A program made the translations under genes and the position numbers. From positions 310,001-374,000 of the forward strand of contig CAJNOJ010000064.1 in assembly GCA_905250025.1 (NCBI GenBank): 64,000 bases of DNA. Direction: 5' to 3'. The DNA is from Adineta ricciae (lineage: Eukaryota; Rotifera; Eurotatoria; Adinetida; Adinetidae). Below are positions 1 to 12,346 of the stretch, in pieces; within the stretch, counting starts at the first letter, position 1; the number at the start of each line of letters is the position of its first letter. The notes under the pieces are model-generated. The model did not search any database, had not been told where the DNA came from, and worked only from the letters and a program-made list of their open reading frames with translations.

Positions 1-1
1 T

Positions 2-674
2 CTTTTCTGGAAAATATTAACTGGTCAAATGGAGGAAAACATCTATCATCATGAAATGAAGGAATTTGCTCGTATCTTTCAATCTTTCGTCAAAATGTCT
101 TCAAAAGTATCATCGTAGCTTGTATGTCATTCAATTTCGAATCGGAACTTCTCTTCATAGCCGTTGTGGACAATCCTATGGTCGAGTTTATCGAATGTTC
201 TTCGAGAACTCTATCCCGAATGGTCGACAGAACGTATCTCATCGCTTATTCAAGCAGCGCAGCTAGATACTCATCAAGCATCGAAAGATGAAAATGATTT
301 CCAGTTTATGTTTTTGTTCATGGAAGATGACGAAGGTCATATCGGGAATTTTCTTTCGACCATTCGTCAATTCTCATATCTGGATAAAATGGCCTACGTG
401 GACAAAATCAAAGACTTACTAATTGGCCATCCGTAAGTTGAAATTGAAGAATAGATGATCGAATGTGATCTCAAATAGATTAGTATCGATGAATCAATTC
501 AAACAAGTTGTGCAAATGGTCGATCCACATATATCGAAAGAGGAACTTCAACGATATGTTAGTTGGGTATTCAATTCGAAGAAAATGGTGTTTGATGATA
601 ACAAAGAAATCAAATCACGTGACTTCGAAGAAATTCTTCTTCGATTAGAATGCTGTTCATGTTTTATGCATTGA
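2..674 (+). CDS. unrecognised helical protein, C-terminal exons (5' partial)
   Basis: Three exons can be joined in one frame: to 106, 161-432 and 479-674, with GT...AG introns of 54 nt (107-160) and 46 nt (433-478). The reading frame is open to the window's left edge, so the N-terminus is missing. The product is soluble and helical, with acidic stretches and helix pairs such as ISKEELQRYVSWVFN followed by IKSRDFEEILLRLE that look EF-hand-like. I see no complete Dx[DN]xDG calcium loop. It ends in a Cys-rich tail, CCSCFMH. I do not recognise the family. The consistent phase across both introns, the ordinary codon use and the clean stop make this a real gene end rather than chance. Confidence 0.6.
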
Positions 675-2785
675 AGGATGATTTTTTGAAAAATGAATTA
701 TTACCTTCTTGGATAGATTTGAGAATAAATGAACGCTCGAGTTCAGATGTTGATGAATGCCTAGTCCGAATGTAACTTATGGAGAGAAATCAATATATTC
801 GTATTATTTTGTATGCGGATTTCGAGTTTTTGTCATCATGCGTATGAAGTCACAGTAAAATAACTGAATTGATATTAAAAGTATCGTAAGTAGATGGAAA
901 ATCTACACTTCGCACCATCCATTTGTCACAAACGATAGATTTGCGGTTGCATTTCTATTTATGATTTTCGTTCTTCTGATCATTCGTTGTCATTACATTC
1001 CCATTTCATCAGTAATTAGAAATATGAAACAACGTGGATAAAACTAGAACATTGTGTCGATAGAGAAAAACAAAGACTTGAACATGAAGTTCCATATTCA
1101 CCTTCTAAACATATAACACGAGCAGGTTTTAGCTTTACAAACAATATCGTTTCTAAGGGAAGAAGATAGAGCAGTAGGTAAAATATGAGACAATAAAGAG
1201 AGAACTGCCGTAAAAATCTTGAGGGTGAGGGTGAAGCCGGCTGAAAATGAAGTTTCAGCTAGCCGTAGATGATTTGTGAATGTGCTGTGATATCCACAAT
1301 TGTAAATTATCCAATTGAATTATTTGTAACTGACCAGATGAAGTTTTGAAGTGTTCCATTGAACTAATGCATAATTAATTCTCCGTTTAGCTCAGCTTCG
1401 GTGTCCCGATGTGTGTTGCTGATAAAAGTTAGCTCAAATGATTGTTTGAGTTTGGACAGGATAGCATGGTATAACGGCTGTACAGTTGATATGCTACTTT
1501 CTACGAATCGAGATAGTAGATTTTTATAGACGATGTTCTGTACTTTGCTGAATCTAACATTTCATTTATTGCAATGTATTAGTTAAGCAATACATCGATT
1601 GTAAATCTGATATTATTAGCGATTATACCTCCGAACGATATATGAGAATGCAGATAATTGTAATAAACTCATAAAACTTCAGCTACTTTTCATCAAGTTG
1701 ATAGGACTCTTTTGAAGAAGATAATGTTATAAGTTTTCTTCAAGACCTTCGAGTGATCATGTCTCAATGCCCAGCAAATCTTTTTTGTATGTTTAACGCC
1801 TATATTTAATCGCAGACGAATACACAATAACAACTTCTTTAGCGATTACCTCTTCGGATATGTGATTTCTTTATGGTTGTCTTCTGTGGGTAACTTCATG
1901 ACCTCTCATGGTCCTCGAGAAATCAAAGAAACGAACAGTTTGAAAAGATCATCATCGAATAGCTTTGCAATTTTTGTGCCATACTTTTATTTCAATGTCA
2001 TCTGTTATTCAATCCTCATAAATGGGGTTCTTATTGAGATTTCAAGCTTGTTTTGACTACAGAACCGACTGTTATGATTAAAAAGTTTTACTTTACCCTG
2101 TAAAACCATATGTACTGAAAATATTTTCTTCGATGATTATATCGATCTCACATTGAATCTTTCTTCGCACATAAGGATTGCAATTTGCCCGCATCTCTAG
2201 AAGTCCACTAGTTTGGTCGGCCCCTCTATTGTCAATACAATAGGTTACCATGACAAGACATTATACAGTAGACGAGAAAGAATGTAGAAAGATTCTTATT
2301 ATTTTCGTGATGAAAATGGAAGAAAATGCTTTTAAGAAGAGTAAATAAATCAGTTTGAATTGCGACGGATGGATTTATGTACTTTGTGACGGTTTGATCT
2401 CGTTTTTAATCCATGATTTTGTAAATTTTGGGGGCTACCACTCTGATGTCATTGTTTGTGTTGAAATTTTTTATGCAGTAATACATAAAATTCATTAGTT
2501 TTTGCGAGAAACAGCGACTCCTGCAGGCAAAGAGTTGAAGTTGTTTTCATTCTATGCGCCATACATCCAGAAAAGATTGAAAAACATGGGGGTAGGCGAG
2601 CATGTTTATTCAAAAATCAGCAATTTTCTTGACGAATTAAGAAAATAAAGGAACGAAAAAAGTGCTTCTATAAAACGTCATCGGAATCCAACAGAGAAAG
2701 TGTATTATATTTCGGTGAAACTAAGATCAATCAATTACCAGTCCCCTCAATTTTACATATTTTAACGTGAAACTTATTGATTGCA
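675..2785. other. gene-poor stretch, no gene seen
   Basis: About 2.1 kb of AT-rich DNA between the unknown gene and the astacin gene. Open frames are short and broken and no exon chain with consistent splice phase could be built. A small imperfect hairpin lies near 1240-1265 (GGCTGAAA ... TTTCAGCT). It probably includes the 3' UTR of the left gene and the promoter of the astacin gene. Confidence 0.5.
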
Positions 2786-4342
2786 ATGCATTTATTCGAG
2801 CATTTTATCATAGTTCTCGTCGGTCTCGTGATCCATAATCAATGTGCTCCTACAGCGCAAGTAAGTGATTTGCAAACATAAATCATTTTCGAAATCAATA
2901 TTTCATATTTTTAGTCAGATACTATTTCATCAAATCCCGAATACAATCGTTAGTATACATTGATTGATAAATTTATTATATCAAAATGTTTGTTTAGCTG
3001 AACCGAAATTTGATGAAGGTGACATTGTTCCTCATCCATCAAGTCAGGGTATTCAAGGAGTAAGCATGTGAAAAAGACATAAATAAAAGTTAATGTTGTT
3101 TTTGTTGGGAATTATAGCGTGGTGTAGCCGTTAGACAGACTTATCTGCGTTGGACAGGTGGTGTTGTACCTTATGAATTTGCTGCGAATGTTTGTAAGTA
3201 AACTCTAGCTGAGATTACTTACAATAAAGACAATGGATATCTTCTTGTAGCTTTAAATGATTCTGCTTTTATCGTACAGCAAATGCGAGCAATTGAAAGT
3301 TTAACATCAGTTAACAGTGTACAATGCGTTCAGTTTCGTCCAAGAAACGCATCTGATCCATACTTCATTACTATCTTCAATGGATCCGGTTGCTCTGCAC
3401 CTGTGAGTAGAAATAGAAATTACATGAAATCGTCATTCTTTTTCTTGACTATAGGTTGGATCTTGGGGTACTTACAACGGTACTCGTCCTGTTTCATTAT
3501 TGTCTGGATACTACTCTACCTGCATGGTTTCTGGTATTGTTCAGCATGAACTAACTCATGTCTTAGGTTAGTAACATATGATTTCTTACCAATGATCGAT
3601 AGACTTTATCTTTCTAAAATAGGTTTATATCATGAACAATCACGACCTGATCGCGATTCCTACGTCAGCATCCAGTGGGCAAATATTGATTCAGGTAAAG
3701 TTTTTTTAACATACCTAGTACTACAATAACAAAATGTAACGAATCATTTTAGCTTATGTGAACAATTTCGTTAAATATAATGACACAGATGTAAACACAC
3801 TCATGACACCTTATGACTACGGATCAGTTATGCATTACGAACGCAACGCTTTTGCAATCAATTACAGTGCGCCAACTATTATTCCAATAATGAATGCAAC
3901 AGCATTCATTGGCCAACGTGTTCAATTGAGTCCCATTGATATTCTCGAAATTCAACGACTCTACGGCTGTGTCGCAACGCCAGATACAACCACCACAACG
4001 ACAGCGTCACAAACAAACGCAACAATGACAACGACGACACGTACTACGTCCACGACGTCAACCACCAGAACGACTTCCACGACGTCGACAACAACAACTA
4101 CTCGAACAACAACCACCACGACGTCGACAACAACAGCTACTCGAACAACAACCACCACGACGTCGACAACAACAGCTACTCGAACAACAACCACCACGAC
4201 ATCATCATCCACCAACAACAATAGTGTCTCATCGACTACTGCATCGAACAGTGCAGGTATTCGCAACGTTTTGCAACAGTATCTGGCAACATATGCTCTT
4301 TGTTTTACATTGGTGCTTTACTTGTTCCATTCTATTCAATAA
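2786..4342 (+). CDS. astacin-family zinc metalloprotease with mucin-like stalk and likely GPI anchor
   Basis: Eight exons: 2786-2860, 2915-2948, 2998-3059, 3118-3193, 3251-3402, 3455-3566, 3623-3694, 3753-4342. The protein begins with a signal peptide (MHLFEHFIIVLVGLVIHNQC). A short propeptide carries FDEGDI, resembling the FxGD aspartate switch of proastacins with one extra residue. The catalytic domain starts near RQTYLRWTGGVVPYEF. The zinc site HELTHVLGLYHEQSRPD matches the astacin signature HExxHxxGxxHE, and SVMHY is the Met-turn with its tyrosine ligand. The domain is followed by about 70 residues of almost pure Thr/Ser built on 13-residue repeats, then a hydrophobic C-terminus (LATYALCFTLVLYLF) ending six residues later. 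That tail, with small residues before it (SNSAG), resembles a GPI-attachment signal. Inference: a secreted, heavily O-glycosylated, surface-tethered protease. Confidence 0.93.
4088..4204 (+). repeat. 39-bp tandem repeat coding a Thr-rich stalk, 3 copies
   Basis: Three nearly identical 39-bp units start at 4088, 4127 and 4166. Each encodes 13 residues dominated by Thr with one Arg and one Ser (TTTATRTTTTTTS type). They lie inside the last astacin exon, are flanked by looser Thr-rich sequence, and keep frame because 39 is divisible by 3. Confidence 0.85.
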
Positions 4343-4681
4343 GCAAGCAGATGAATGCATGTTGGATCTGACACTTAAATGTTGTTTTGTATGAGAATAT
4401 TCCAAAAATAGTTTGAGTTTTTTTCCTTAATGAGATGCTTTTTAAAGTAAAAAACCTGTTTTTGTTTATTTTCGTTAAAGAGAAATAATTATTTTTTTCA
4501 AAAAAGTTTATAAACATGAAGTCTTATTTACTCAGATAAGCATAGAGTTTAATTAAATCTTTGTACTCACATATGTCTTTTTCAACCTGACCAGTGGAAT
4601 GTTTCTTGTATGAATCTAATTTATTGCTCGATTAAATATGAAGACAACATTTACATGGTTAAACTACTAGAGATGTTCGTT
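4343..4681. other. convergent intergenic region (two 3' UTRs)
   Basis: 339 bp between the stop codons of the plus-strand astacin gene and the minus-strand CRAL-TRIO gene. It is AT-rich with no coding exon, and presumably holds the 3' ends of both transcripts. Confidence 0.5.
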
Positions 4682-5577
4682 TTAATTGTCCTTTTGAACT
4701 TTTTTGAATAATTCAGAAACTTGTTTTAGATCGACACCAAATCCGTCGAGTTGAGTCATTTTCGCATGATTTTCTCGTGTCCATTGAACAAATGTTTGAT
4801 TTAATTTCTCAATTGACTCTAACTGACCTCCGTACTCCTGTGGTAGTATAGCAGGATCAATGTGGCGGTGCAACGAGTTCTTCGATGAATTATCCGAAGA
4901 TTTACCATGGAAAACCAACTTGTCGCTTAACTTGCGACTTAAAAACATTCGAAATAAATGTAAGACCGGATCGAACAGACTTGGATAATTAAAAAAATGT
5001 ATCTGCTGTAGATTAACCGGATACATTTTCTCCCAGCAGTTCACATACCGACGTGTATAATCAGGTGTGAATTGGTTAACATGTTGTAATTTCACTTGAG
5101 AAAAATCCAAGAGGATTATGAAGCCGTTTGTTTGCGCTGCCGGTTGACTATTGAGAACATCCGTAACGGCAAAGGCATACTTGGTTACAGCATCAAATGT
5201 ATACTTCGTTGGATCGTATTGGCCAATTCGCATGAGAAAGATTATTTGATTGTCTTTGGTTGGTTTCGGTAATTGAAGACAATAAACGATATGGGAAATT
5301 TCGATCATCGAAGGATTGTTGATTAAATCCCGGTTTGTAAACCTAGACGAAATGAAATAGAATTATGCGGAAGGATCAGGTTGACAACAAACCATTGGGG
5401 ATTCTCCGAACGATATTTCCAAAAGCGAATCAGATGTTCCTTCGCTTCAGTCAGATCAAAACCTGCTACACGTAAAAACCGTAATAAAAATTCATCTGTA
5501 TCCAGTGAATTCAAAATAGGTTTTTGTTCTTGAACCCATCGACGGAATTCACTCAGTTGAGTTGTGCTCTCTGCCAT
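4682..5577 (-). CDS. CRAL-TRIO (SEC14-like) lipid-binding protein
   Basis: Two exons, 5577-5393 and 5342-4682, with one 50-nt intron. The N-terminal 60 residues form the CRAL-TRIO-N helical bundle, including DEFLLRFLRVAGFDLTEA, the usual 'D..LLRFLRAR.fd...A' element. The lipid-binding domain follows (GFIILLDFSQVKLQHVNQF, then YPVNLQQIHFFNYPSLFDPV), matching the family's 'D..G......f.....YP.rl..ih.iN.P..f' pattern. Near the end LPQEYGGQ matches the conserved 'LP.E.GG' motif. Family members bind tocopherol, retinal or phosphoinositides in the cytosol; the ligand here cannot be read from sequence. Length of about 280 residues is normal for the single-domain class (clavesin/TTPA-like). Confidence 0.9.
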
Positions 5578-6136
5578 TGTGAATCTCGTATCTTCTTACT
5601 TTGAAAAGAATAAATAAAAAAAAAAGTTAATCATTCTCTTTTTTTCTCCTCTTTTTTCTGCGTTCATGGCGTGCGTGACAATGAGAACGTGTTCGTTTGA
5701 TGAGAGATGCATAGGAGCATATGAAAAGAATGACAAGTTATTATTATGCAGCAAATGATAAACACTCATGAAGACGGTTTATGTCATATAAGAAAGATTA
5801 TCTGCACTAAATTAGTTCGTGCTGAATCGACGATGTATTCTTCTAAGTATAGCATTGAAACTTCATAGATACATCAATTTTAACGAAATATCTTTTGTTT
5901 TTCTTCTTTCTCTCTTTCTCTCTTTCTACAGGTCTATTCGCTGGATAGCATATGTATATAAGCACGTGTTGTCTTTGTGCGTCTATCAGACAAGAAGAAA
6001 AACAAGAACGACAGTTGATCATCTGAGAAATCGAGACGAAGAGTCATGCATCGACACGTGACAATGCCACTTTCGGAGAAAGTAGGAGCGATCGTTTTGA
6101 AATGTTTTTGTTCGATATTTGGTTAATGTTTAGTTC
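5578..6136. other. divergent promoter region
   Basis: About 560 bp between the start codons of the CRAL-TRIO gene (-) and the RBFOX-like gene (+). It contains a pyrimidine-rich run (TTTCTCTCTTTCTC near 5905-5930). No convincing coding exon. A 3' acceptor (GGTTAATGTTTAG) ends 3 nt before the plus-strand ATG. Confidence 0.5.
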
Positions 6137-6913
6137 ATGGCAATGCATTTGTATCCACATCAATTAGATGCACAAATTTTGCGTAAGGAAATGACGGCAT
6201 CGAACGGAAACTTAAGCCAAGTAAGAAAATGAGCGTAATTTCGAAGTTGAAAAACGGGAGAGATGTGTAGATGGAGAAAAATCGGTTTTCACACACGGAT
6301 TCATCACCTTTATCAATGATAAATCGACACTTATCGATGTCGTCGTACGATCCAGTAAGTTAAATAAAGCGATGATAATATTTGACATCTGCTTGATTTA
6401 GTTTCATGAAGAACAACAACCGTTGCGTGTTCATGTTGGGAACATTCCATTTTTATGGACGATTGATGATTTACGTAAACAATTTCTCGTGCGTACACTA
6501 GTTATAATCGATCTTTTGTAGGTAAGTTTGTCTTTTTCAGGTATTTGGGCCAGTCAAAGATCCTGAGATTGTTTCTAATGAACGTGGCTCAAAAGTAAGA
6601 TCGACATTTTGTTTATAACACAATGTTTCTTTTGAAATCTATTTCAAAAGGGATTCGGATTTATTACGTTTCTTCGTCACAGTAAGTCTTGCTATGGCAA
6701 TCGGAAGAGATTTCGTTGATTTTCTAGGTGATGGAATGAATGCTATTCGTGTCAAGAATGGTTCTATTGCTGATGGACGGAAAATAACTGTAAATGATGA
6801 AATCTCTTCCCTCAAGATATAATACTCTTATGTTTCAGGTTGCTTTAGCATCATCCCGTTCATCGTCTCGTTTAAGTTATCATCATTGCTGTTGCTGTAA
6901 AAGTTTCTGCTGA
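6137..6913 (+). CDS. short RBFOX-like RNA-binding protein, single RRM
   Basis: Seven exons: 6137-6220, 6271-6354, 6402-6488, 6541-6594, 6651-6681, 6728-6789, 6839-6913. They give about 158 residues. The single RRM reads VHVGNIPFLWTIDDLRKQF, then VFGPVKDPEIVSNERGSK, then GFGFITF. The NERGSKGFGF core is the hallmark of the RBFOX (fox-1) family, whose RRM binds UGCAUG to control splicing. The protein is far shorter than vertebrate RBFOX: after the RRM only about 20 residues remain, ending in HHCCCCKSFC. The aromatic after IPF is Trp rather than Phe, conservative for RNA stacking. An in-frame TAG two codons upstream fixes the start; AG lies 3 nt before ATG. Exon phases agree throughout, so it is intact. 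Confidence 0.8.
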
Positions 6914-7064
6914 GTGAATTCAATCCGGACTGATGTGTATAATATAAATATTATCTTTTTTTCATACGACTTTGTTAAAAGTACAAGTCGTAGATGTGTT
7001 TTGGTGTTTTCTTCAATAAAATTCTAGACGATCTGTTAACAAGGCAAAGAAAAGAAACTACAGG

Positions 7065-9829
7065 TCATTTGTCTTGCTGTTTGCTCTGAAGAATTCGCAG
7101 GCGATTTTGAATGTCGAGATATTTCTGTTTAAGAACGGAATTCGTCGAGAGGTTTTCTTGTTCCAGATCGGCTAAGTACTTTTTCAATTGTTCGATTTCA
7201 TTCGTGAGAACTGGACCCGAATTCAACGATGATGCGAAACTAATCGACGAGGCAAGTGGAGCATTTCTTTGCAAAGTAATTTTCAAATCGGATTCTTTGA
7301 TGGATGATAGACGAGGTGTGCCACTACCCAATCGCCGAACAGATACATGATAAGGAACACGACAGCTAGGCTCAAGTAGGCCTGGTGAACTTTTACTACG
7401 TTTGAGATTAACTGCAAGAGAAAAAGTCGATAATGGGAAAATTTCTGTGTGCAATGGAAATTACTTAGTTGTATCAGTGGTTTCTTATGTTTTTCTAGAC
7501 GCTTGACAGCGATCGATTCAAGTTTGACACGTACAGCTGGGTACTCTTTCAAAACTTCCCATAAATCTTCTTTTGAAAGACAAAATAGATCCGAATAGCC
7601 AACAGATCGCACAGACGCTGTTCGACGATTTCCACTACCCATATTCAAAATACTTATTTCACCAAAATATGATCCTAAAAAAAGCGAATTAGTTTATTCA
7701 ATTATGCAATCATTCTCATCCTCTACCAGCTTTTAATGTTGCTAGGACCGTCTTATTATTATCAGCCATAACATGCAATTTACCACGATTAACGATGTAC
7801 ATTTCTTTTCCGACTTCACCTTTCCGACAAATGAAATCATCCGGTGAGAAAAGAACAGGTTTAAGGCGTAAGACTAGTTCATTCAGAAATCCGGCTTCGG
7901 TATTTTGAAAAATTTCAACCTGAAACGAGTCGAATCATTCACGTTCAAACGACTGTTCTCAAATCAACTTACTCGTTTCAGTGTATCTAAATGCACGTGA
8001 ATTGCAATTTCAGCACGCAGTTTATACGGGAGTAATGAAAGTACATGATTATCATCGACAGATTTATGACTCATCCATAGATAATCAAACCTAGAGAAGG
8101 AAACTAAACAATTAGATTTATTCTCTTGATCCATCGAGACTTGTCGACCTAAATTTCATTACTCGTAAACTCGCGTTTCTAACTTGAAGCATGCACGTTG
8201 TTCCCAAGACTAATTAAGGATATTTTTAATTAAAATTACTAACCATCGGATCACACGATCTTCGAGATTGTTTGGTACACGTCGCAAGGACATGTAAGTC
8301 TTCACCGCGTCTAATTTCGCTGCAAAAATGAATGGAAACATAGGTGAATTCGAAAGAGGAGAATGTTATTCTACCTTGAAAATCTTTTCTTGCATTGCCC
8401 AAATTCGAAACGATCGACGCGACATGCCCCATGATGGTGGCGAACAATAACAGTGCAAAAACAATTTGAAAACTTAGAAAAATATAATCTTCTTTCGAAA
8501 CCGGTTTCGTCTCTTCATTCTGTGTCAATGTCAGCGTTGTTATAGACCAGTATCTACGTAGAACAGTCATTCTTCTAACTGCACTTGATTCCACACTGAT
8601 TACTTACAAAGCTTTGAAATAGTTAAATCCACTATTATCTACTGAGAAGGCGAAATGTTTCGTTAAATCTAATTTTGATCGTTTATGTAAGATGTAAATT
8701 AAACACGCATTCCAATGAAATATCGCTAGAAGGTAATGTATCATAACAACGGTACGGAACAGGTTCGGATAATTCGTATGTCGTTCGGTTCGATCCAAAA
8801 ACGTCCAGAAACGATAGATTTTCACGAGACGAAAACATCGCACGATCGATCGAAATCCAAACGACAAATAAAGAAAATCTAATGGCATCAAACAAAGACA
8901 ATCGATATAAAATCGTGTTGTATTCATATAATAGTGTCGTAATTTAATCGGATCTGTTTGAAGGACTCCTTCTTCGAGATATGCTGTCCGAAAGTTGAAC
9001 ATAATATCCATCAAATAAATAAAATCACATAAATAATCGAAAATAAACCAAATTACGAAATTCTCCGATGTTAACTCATGAAAAGAATAACGAAAAATAA
9101 TTATCCAGAAATTATAGAGAAATGCCAGACTAATAATGGATGTCCAATAGTACGATAGACGTCCACTCGGGTCGAATATGAATGTAAAACGTGTATGACG
9201 TGTTGCCGGAGGATTCAAATCGAATTTTTCAAAGCGAGCTTTGATATCTTGCTTACGAGCTTTACGTAATTGCCGTGAGTGACGAATGTAATCGCCTGGA
9301 AAAGTGTCTACAAGTGTTAGATCTATTTCTTTAGAGAAAATTTACCTTGGTAACCCGAAAAGAGATTTCCATGGTCAGTTGAAAATCTCGGATAGGCAGA
9401 TACGGAACTTTTTCGTACAGCTGTTAATGTTGTTGAAAGTGCTCCGAACACTGATGGACGATGACTGGATGGATACAACGAATTGATCGATGGACGATAC
9501 TGAGATTGAATCGATAAAGAACTGCCAAGTGTATTGCGCGCCGGAGATGATGGCGATTGGTTTTTAACAACAGTTGCCGAATCCGTTGATGACGAGACAT
9601 GGCCAGACGTAGGAATGTTTGATTGCTGATGGTTGGGTGAAGATAATGTCAACGATGTGTTTTTATTTGTTGTTGATGTGACCGTTATTTCAGTGAGATC
9701 ATGATCAGGACTAGTTGCATTTCCGTATTCAGATGTTTTTATAGATGCAATCTGTGATGATTCATTATCAGTAATTGTATTGCACGCTTGATAGTGTATG
9801 GATGGTTTGAACGATGATGCTTGAGCCAT
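7065..9829 (-). CDS. cyclic nucleotide-gated channel, CNGA type
   Basis: Multi-exon gene read from 9829 down to 7065. The N-terminal ~170 residues are Ser/Thr-rich and low complexity. The transmembrane core follows: [21 protein letters not shown] (S1), [19 protein letters not shown] (S2-S3) and [19 protein letters not shown] (S4 with few charges, as in CNG channels). The pore begins [11 protein letters not shown]. The C-linker ([14 protein letters not shown]) and cyclic-nucleotide-binding domain ([43 protein letters not shown]) match CNGA subunits closely. The protein ends in a leucine-zipper coiled coil ([17 protein letters not shown]), the CLZ trimerisation segment of CNGA subunits. The tail supports CNGA rather than CNGB or HCN. 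The pore differs from the canonical TIGETPP filter; see findings. Likely role: cGMP/cAMP-gated cation channel in sensory cells. Confidence 0.92.
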
Positions 9830-12345
9830 GCCATTACGGATGGAAGGATGAAATTAAAAATAACTATAAATCATCAATGTCTAGCAAGAGAAGACGAAGA
9901 TATGAGCTAGAATGGTAAAAATCGAACATTTATATGACGATTGTATGAGTGAGGATGTCAACCTTCTCGTGTTTTTCAACAGATGATTAGTAGAACTATG
10001 CGAAATGAAATGACTGACAGCTGTCTAGCGTCTCTTCTCGTTTTTTCCCCTGATTTTCAAGTATATACAAAAGAAGAAGAAAAATCAGGACTGTATTTGT
10101 CAATAGGCATATTAAGAAAAAAAAAGGAAAATGCCTTGATTAATTACGTGTCTATTCAAAAATTTGTCGATGTTTCTTTACTTGTTATTTGTTTTGAATT
10201 GTTAACAGTCGTTACTTGATCATTGTTAGGTCTAATGAACATGTTCGAATCTGAAAGTAAATCGAAATAAGGTATTGAATTAAGTTGAGTAGTTGTTCAA
10301 GTATGATTCAGCTGTCTGGAAATATCTATTCATAACTGTTCTTACGATGAATATTATTATCGGCAAATGTAGATTTTCTTTCGGAGAAAATTAAGTTAAC
10401 ACACATACATAGACGAGTCGAACGCGAATTGAATGATTACGATTCGAAGTAAACTTGCTGACGTTTGAAGAGAGAAAAAAATCATTTAAACCGACACCCG
10501 AGTATCACATTTGCATTCCACCAGTCCTATCAATGAATAAGAAGCAACATCGTCATAGAGAAAAAGAAGTTTTCCTTGCTGATGAACGAGAAATAAGGAA
10601 AACTAAAGAGAGACAGGGCAGATAGAGATGAAGAGAATGATGGAAATGGGTACAGCAAAACCTAGCACACATCATCAGCACTTCGTAAGAAAAAGTTTTT
10701 CATTTCCGCAATGAAGCACAAGTGCGAAGCGCATGCTCTCAAAAGCAATCGTACGATTATTGAAAGTAGTACTATTGCAATCGCTATTCTTTTTCCTTGT
10801 CGTTGACTGATCCTCAGTCAAAGATTAAAGTGGAAAGTGATGTACTCATTCCGATAGACATTTAATAATTAGACGGCAGGTGTGCCGGACAAAATCGAGA
10901 GGAAGAAAACTTCATAGAAGAAAAGAAAAAAAATATATAGATATAATGAATGGTAATTTCGATGAATGCAATAACCAAAAAACGTTCCCAGCCGCTTTCT
11001 GATTCTCTGCACATTTTTCTCTCTCGTTTTCAATAGGACCAAAATGACTTATCCTTTGTGATTTATACCTTTCTTCTTTGAGATGATCTTATTATTAAAT
11101 ATAATCTATATGTGTAACATGACATGAGAAATCTAATTGCTAATTTCAATAAGAGATCTAAGCACATTGATGTGTATTTGATCATTGTAGTTATCTGATG
11201 ACATGCACGCATTCTATTAGTTTTCGTTAGTCCTATCACTCATCTTTGTCTTTCTCTTTCCCATCTTTTTCTCTTCTATTCTTCGCCTTCTCTTCTCATT
11301 CTCTATTTAAACTTGTTCTCATGAATAAATAATCAATAAGTTCTTTTCCTCCATTCGTCTCTTCGTTTTACTTGATGACCATTAGATAAAAGAAACAAAT
11401 ACTGTTCGTCCTGTCGTAACAATTGATAACCAAGAAAGAATATGAAACAAAGATATTCCTTCATTGTCGATTTCTCTTGTCAAAGCACGCACATTTTCGA
11501 GTATGTGTGCGTGCATCCGTTCAATTTTCCTTGTTGTATTCCAACTCCACTCTCCTTCTTCTCCCATTGTCACATCATTTGTGATGTTGCTTTCAGATCT
11601 AATTGGTTCCTCACCTCTTTCAAGTTGTTATTGTTAAATACATTTATATGTCTTTTTTTCTCGTTTGCTTTCTCCCTCCCTCTCTCTCTCTCTCTTATAT
11701 TTAATAATAATGCCTGAAACCATTCGACGTCCCATCGTTCGTTATCTTATAAATAGATATACATATTCGAACGAGTCAACTTCCTCATTGTTGCTCATCA
11801 ATATCTGATTAGGTCGGAACTAAGCATGAGATCATTGACGCTATTTTGATATGTAGGCAGATAAACATTCACAGATACAGAGCGGCAAGAATGAAGGAAG
11901 ACATCATTACACTGGGCCGGAAAACATGCATGAGAAATGAAAGAGGATTATGGTTTAGACTAAGGATCAATGTGAATCCATACATATAAATGTTCAAATA
12001 TAATTCAGAATCAATTATCTTCAAGAATAATCTGTCTAGAAAGACTTACTAATCCTTGGAACGAAAGTATTTTTTTCTTTTCAAAGGAGAAAAAAAAACT
12101 TCTCTCAGCTATCATGTTAGACTCGAAGCGTATAGATCTATATTCATGTCAAACGAACAACATTGTCTTCTCGTCTATTGGCACGAGAAACGTCCATTGT
12201 TCGTTGATTATTATTATTACAATAAAATCGTTCGCTGTCTCCTTTGTTATGAAATAGTCTGCAACATAAAGCAATATTGACGATTGTCAAGACAAGGAAA
12301 AGTGATATTCACGTTGTTTTGTCAAGAGAAGATTTTTATCTGACA
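9830..12345. other. gene-poor stretch, no gene seen
   Basis: About 2.5 kb upstream of the channel gene. AT-rich, with purine- and pyrimidine-rich low-complexity patches, including a (CT)n run at about 11681-11694. Short open frames show no domain, splice pattern or codon structure. It may contain the channel promoter and the missing 3' end of the neighbouring nucleoporin gene is not found here. Confidence 0.5.
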
Positions 12346-12346
12346 N
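12346..12346. other. ambiguous base N, probable assembly join
   Basis: A single N lies exactly where homology between the second RanBD copy and the first one stops. Sequence on the far side does not continue the domain. This is best read as a contig junction placed in repeated sequence. Confidence 0.8.

Noticed and set aside
1238-1268. Imperfect hairpin in the 0.7-2.8 kb spacer
   Set aside because: Only about 7-8 paired bases with bulges; expected by chance in 2 kb.
3961-4266. 101-codon minus-strand open frame rich in Val
   Set aside because: It is the complement of the Thr-coding repeats in the astacin stalk; composition is explained by the repeat.
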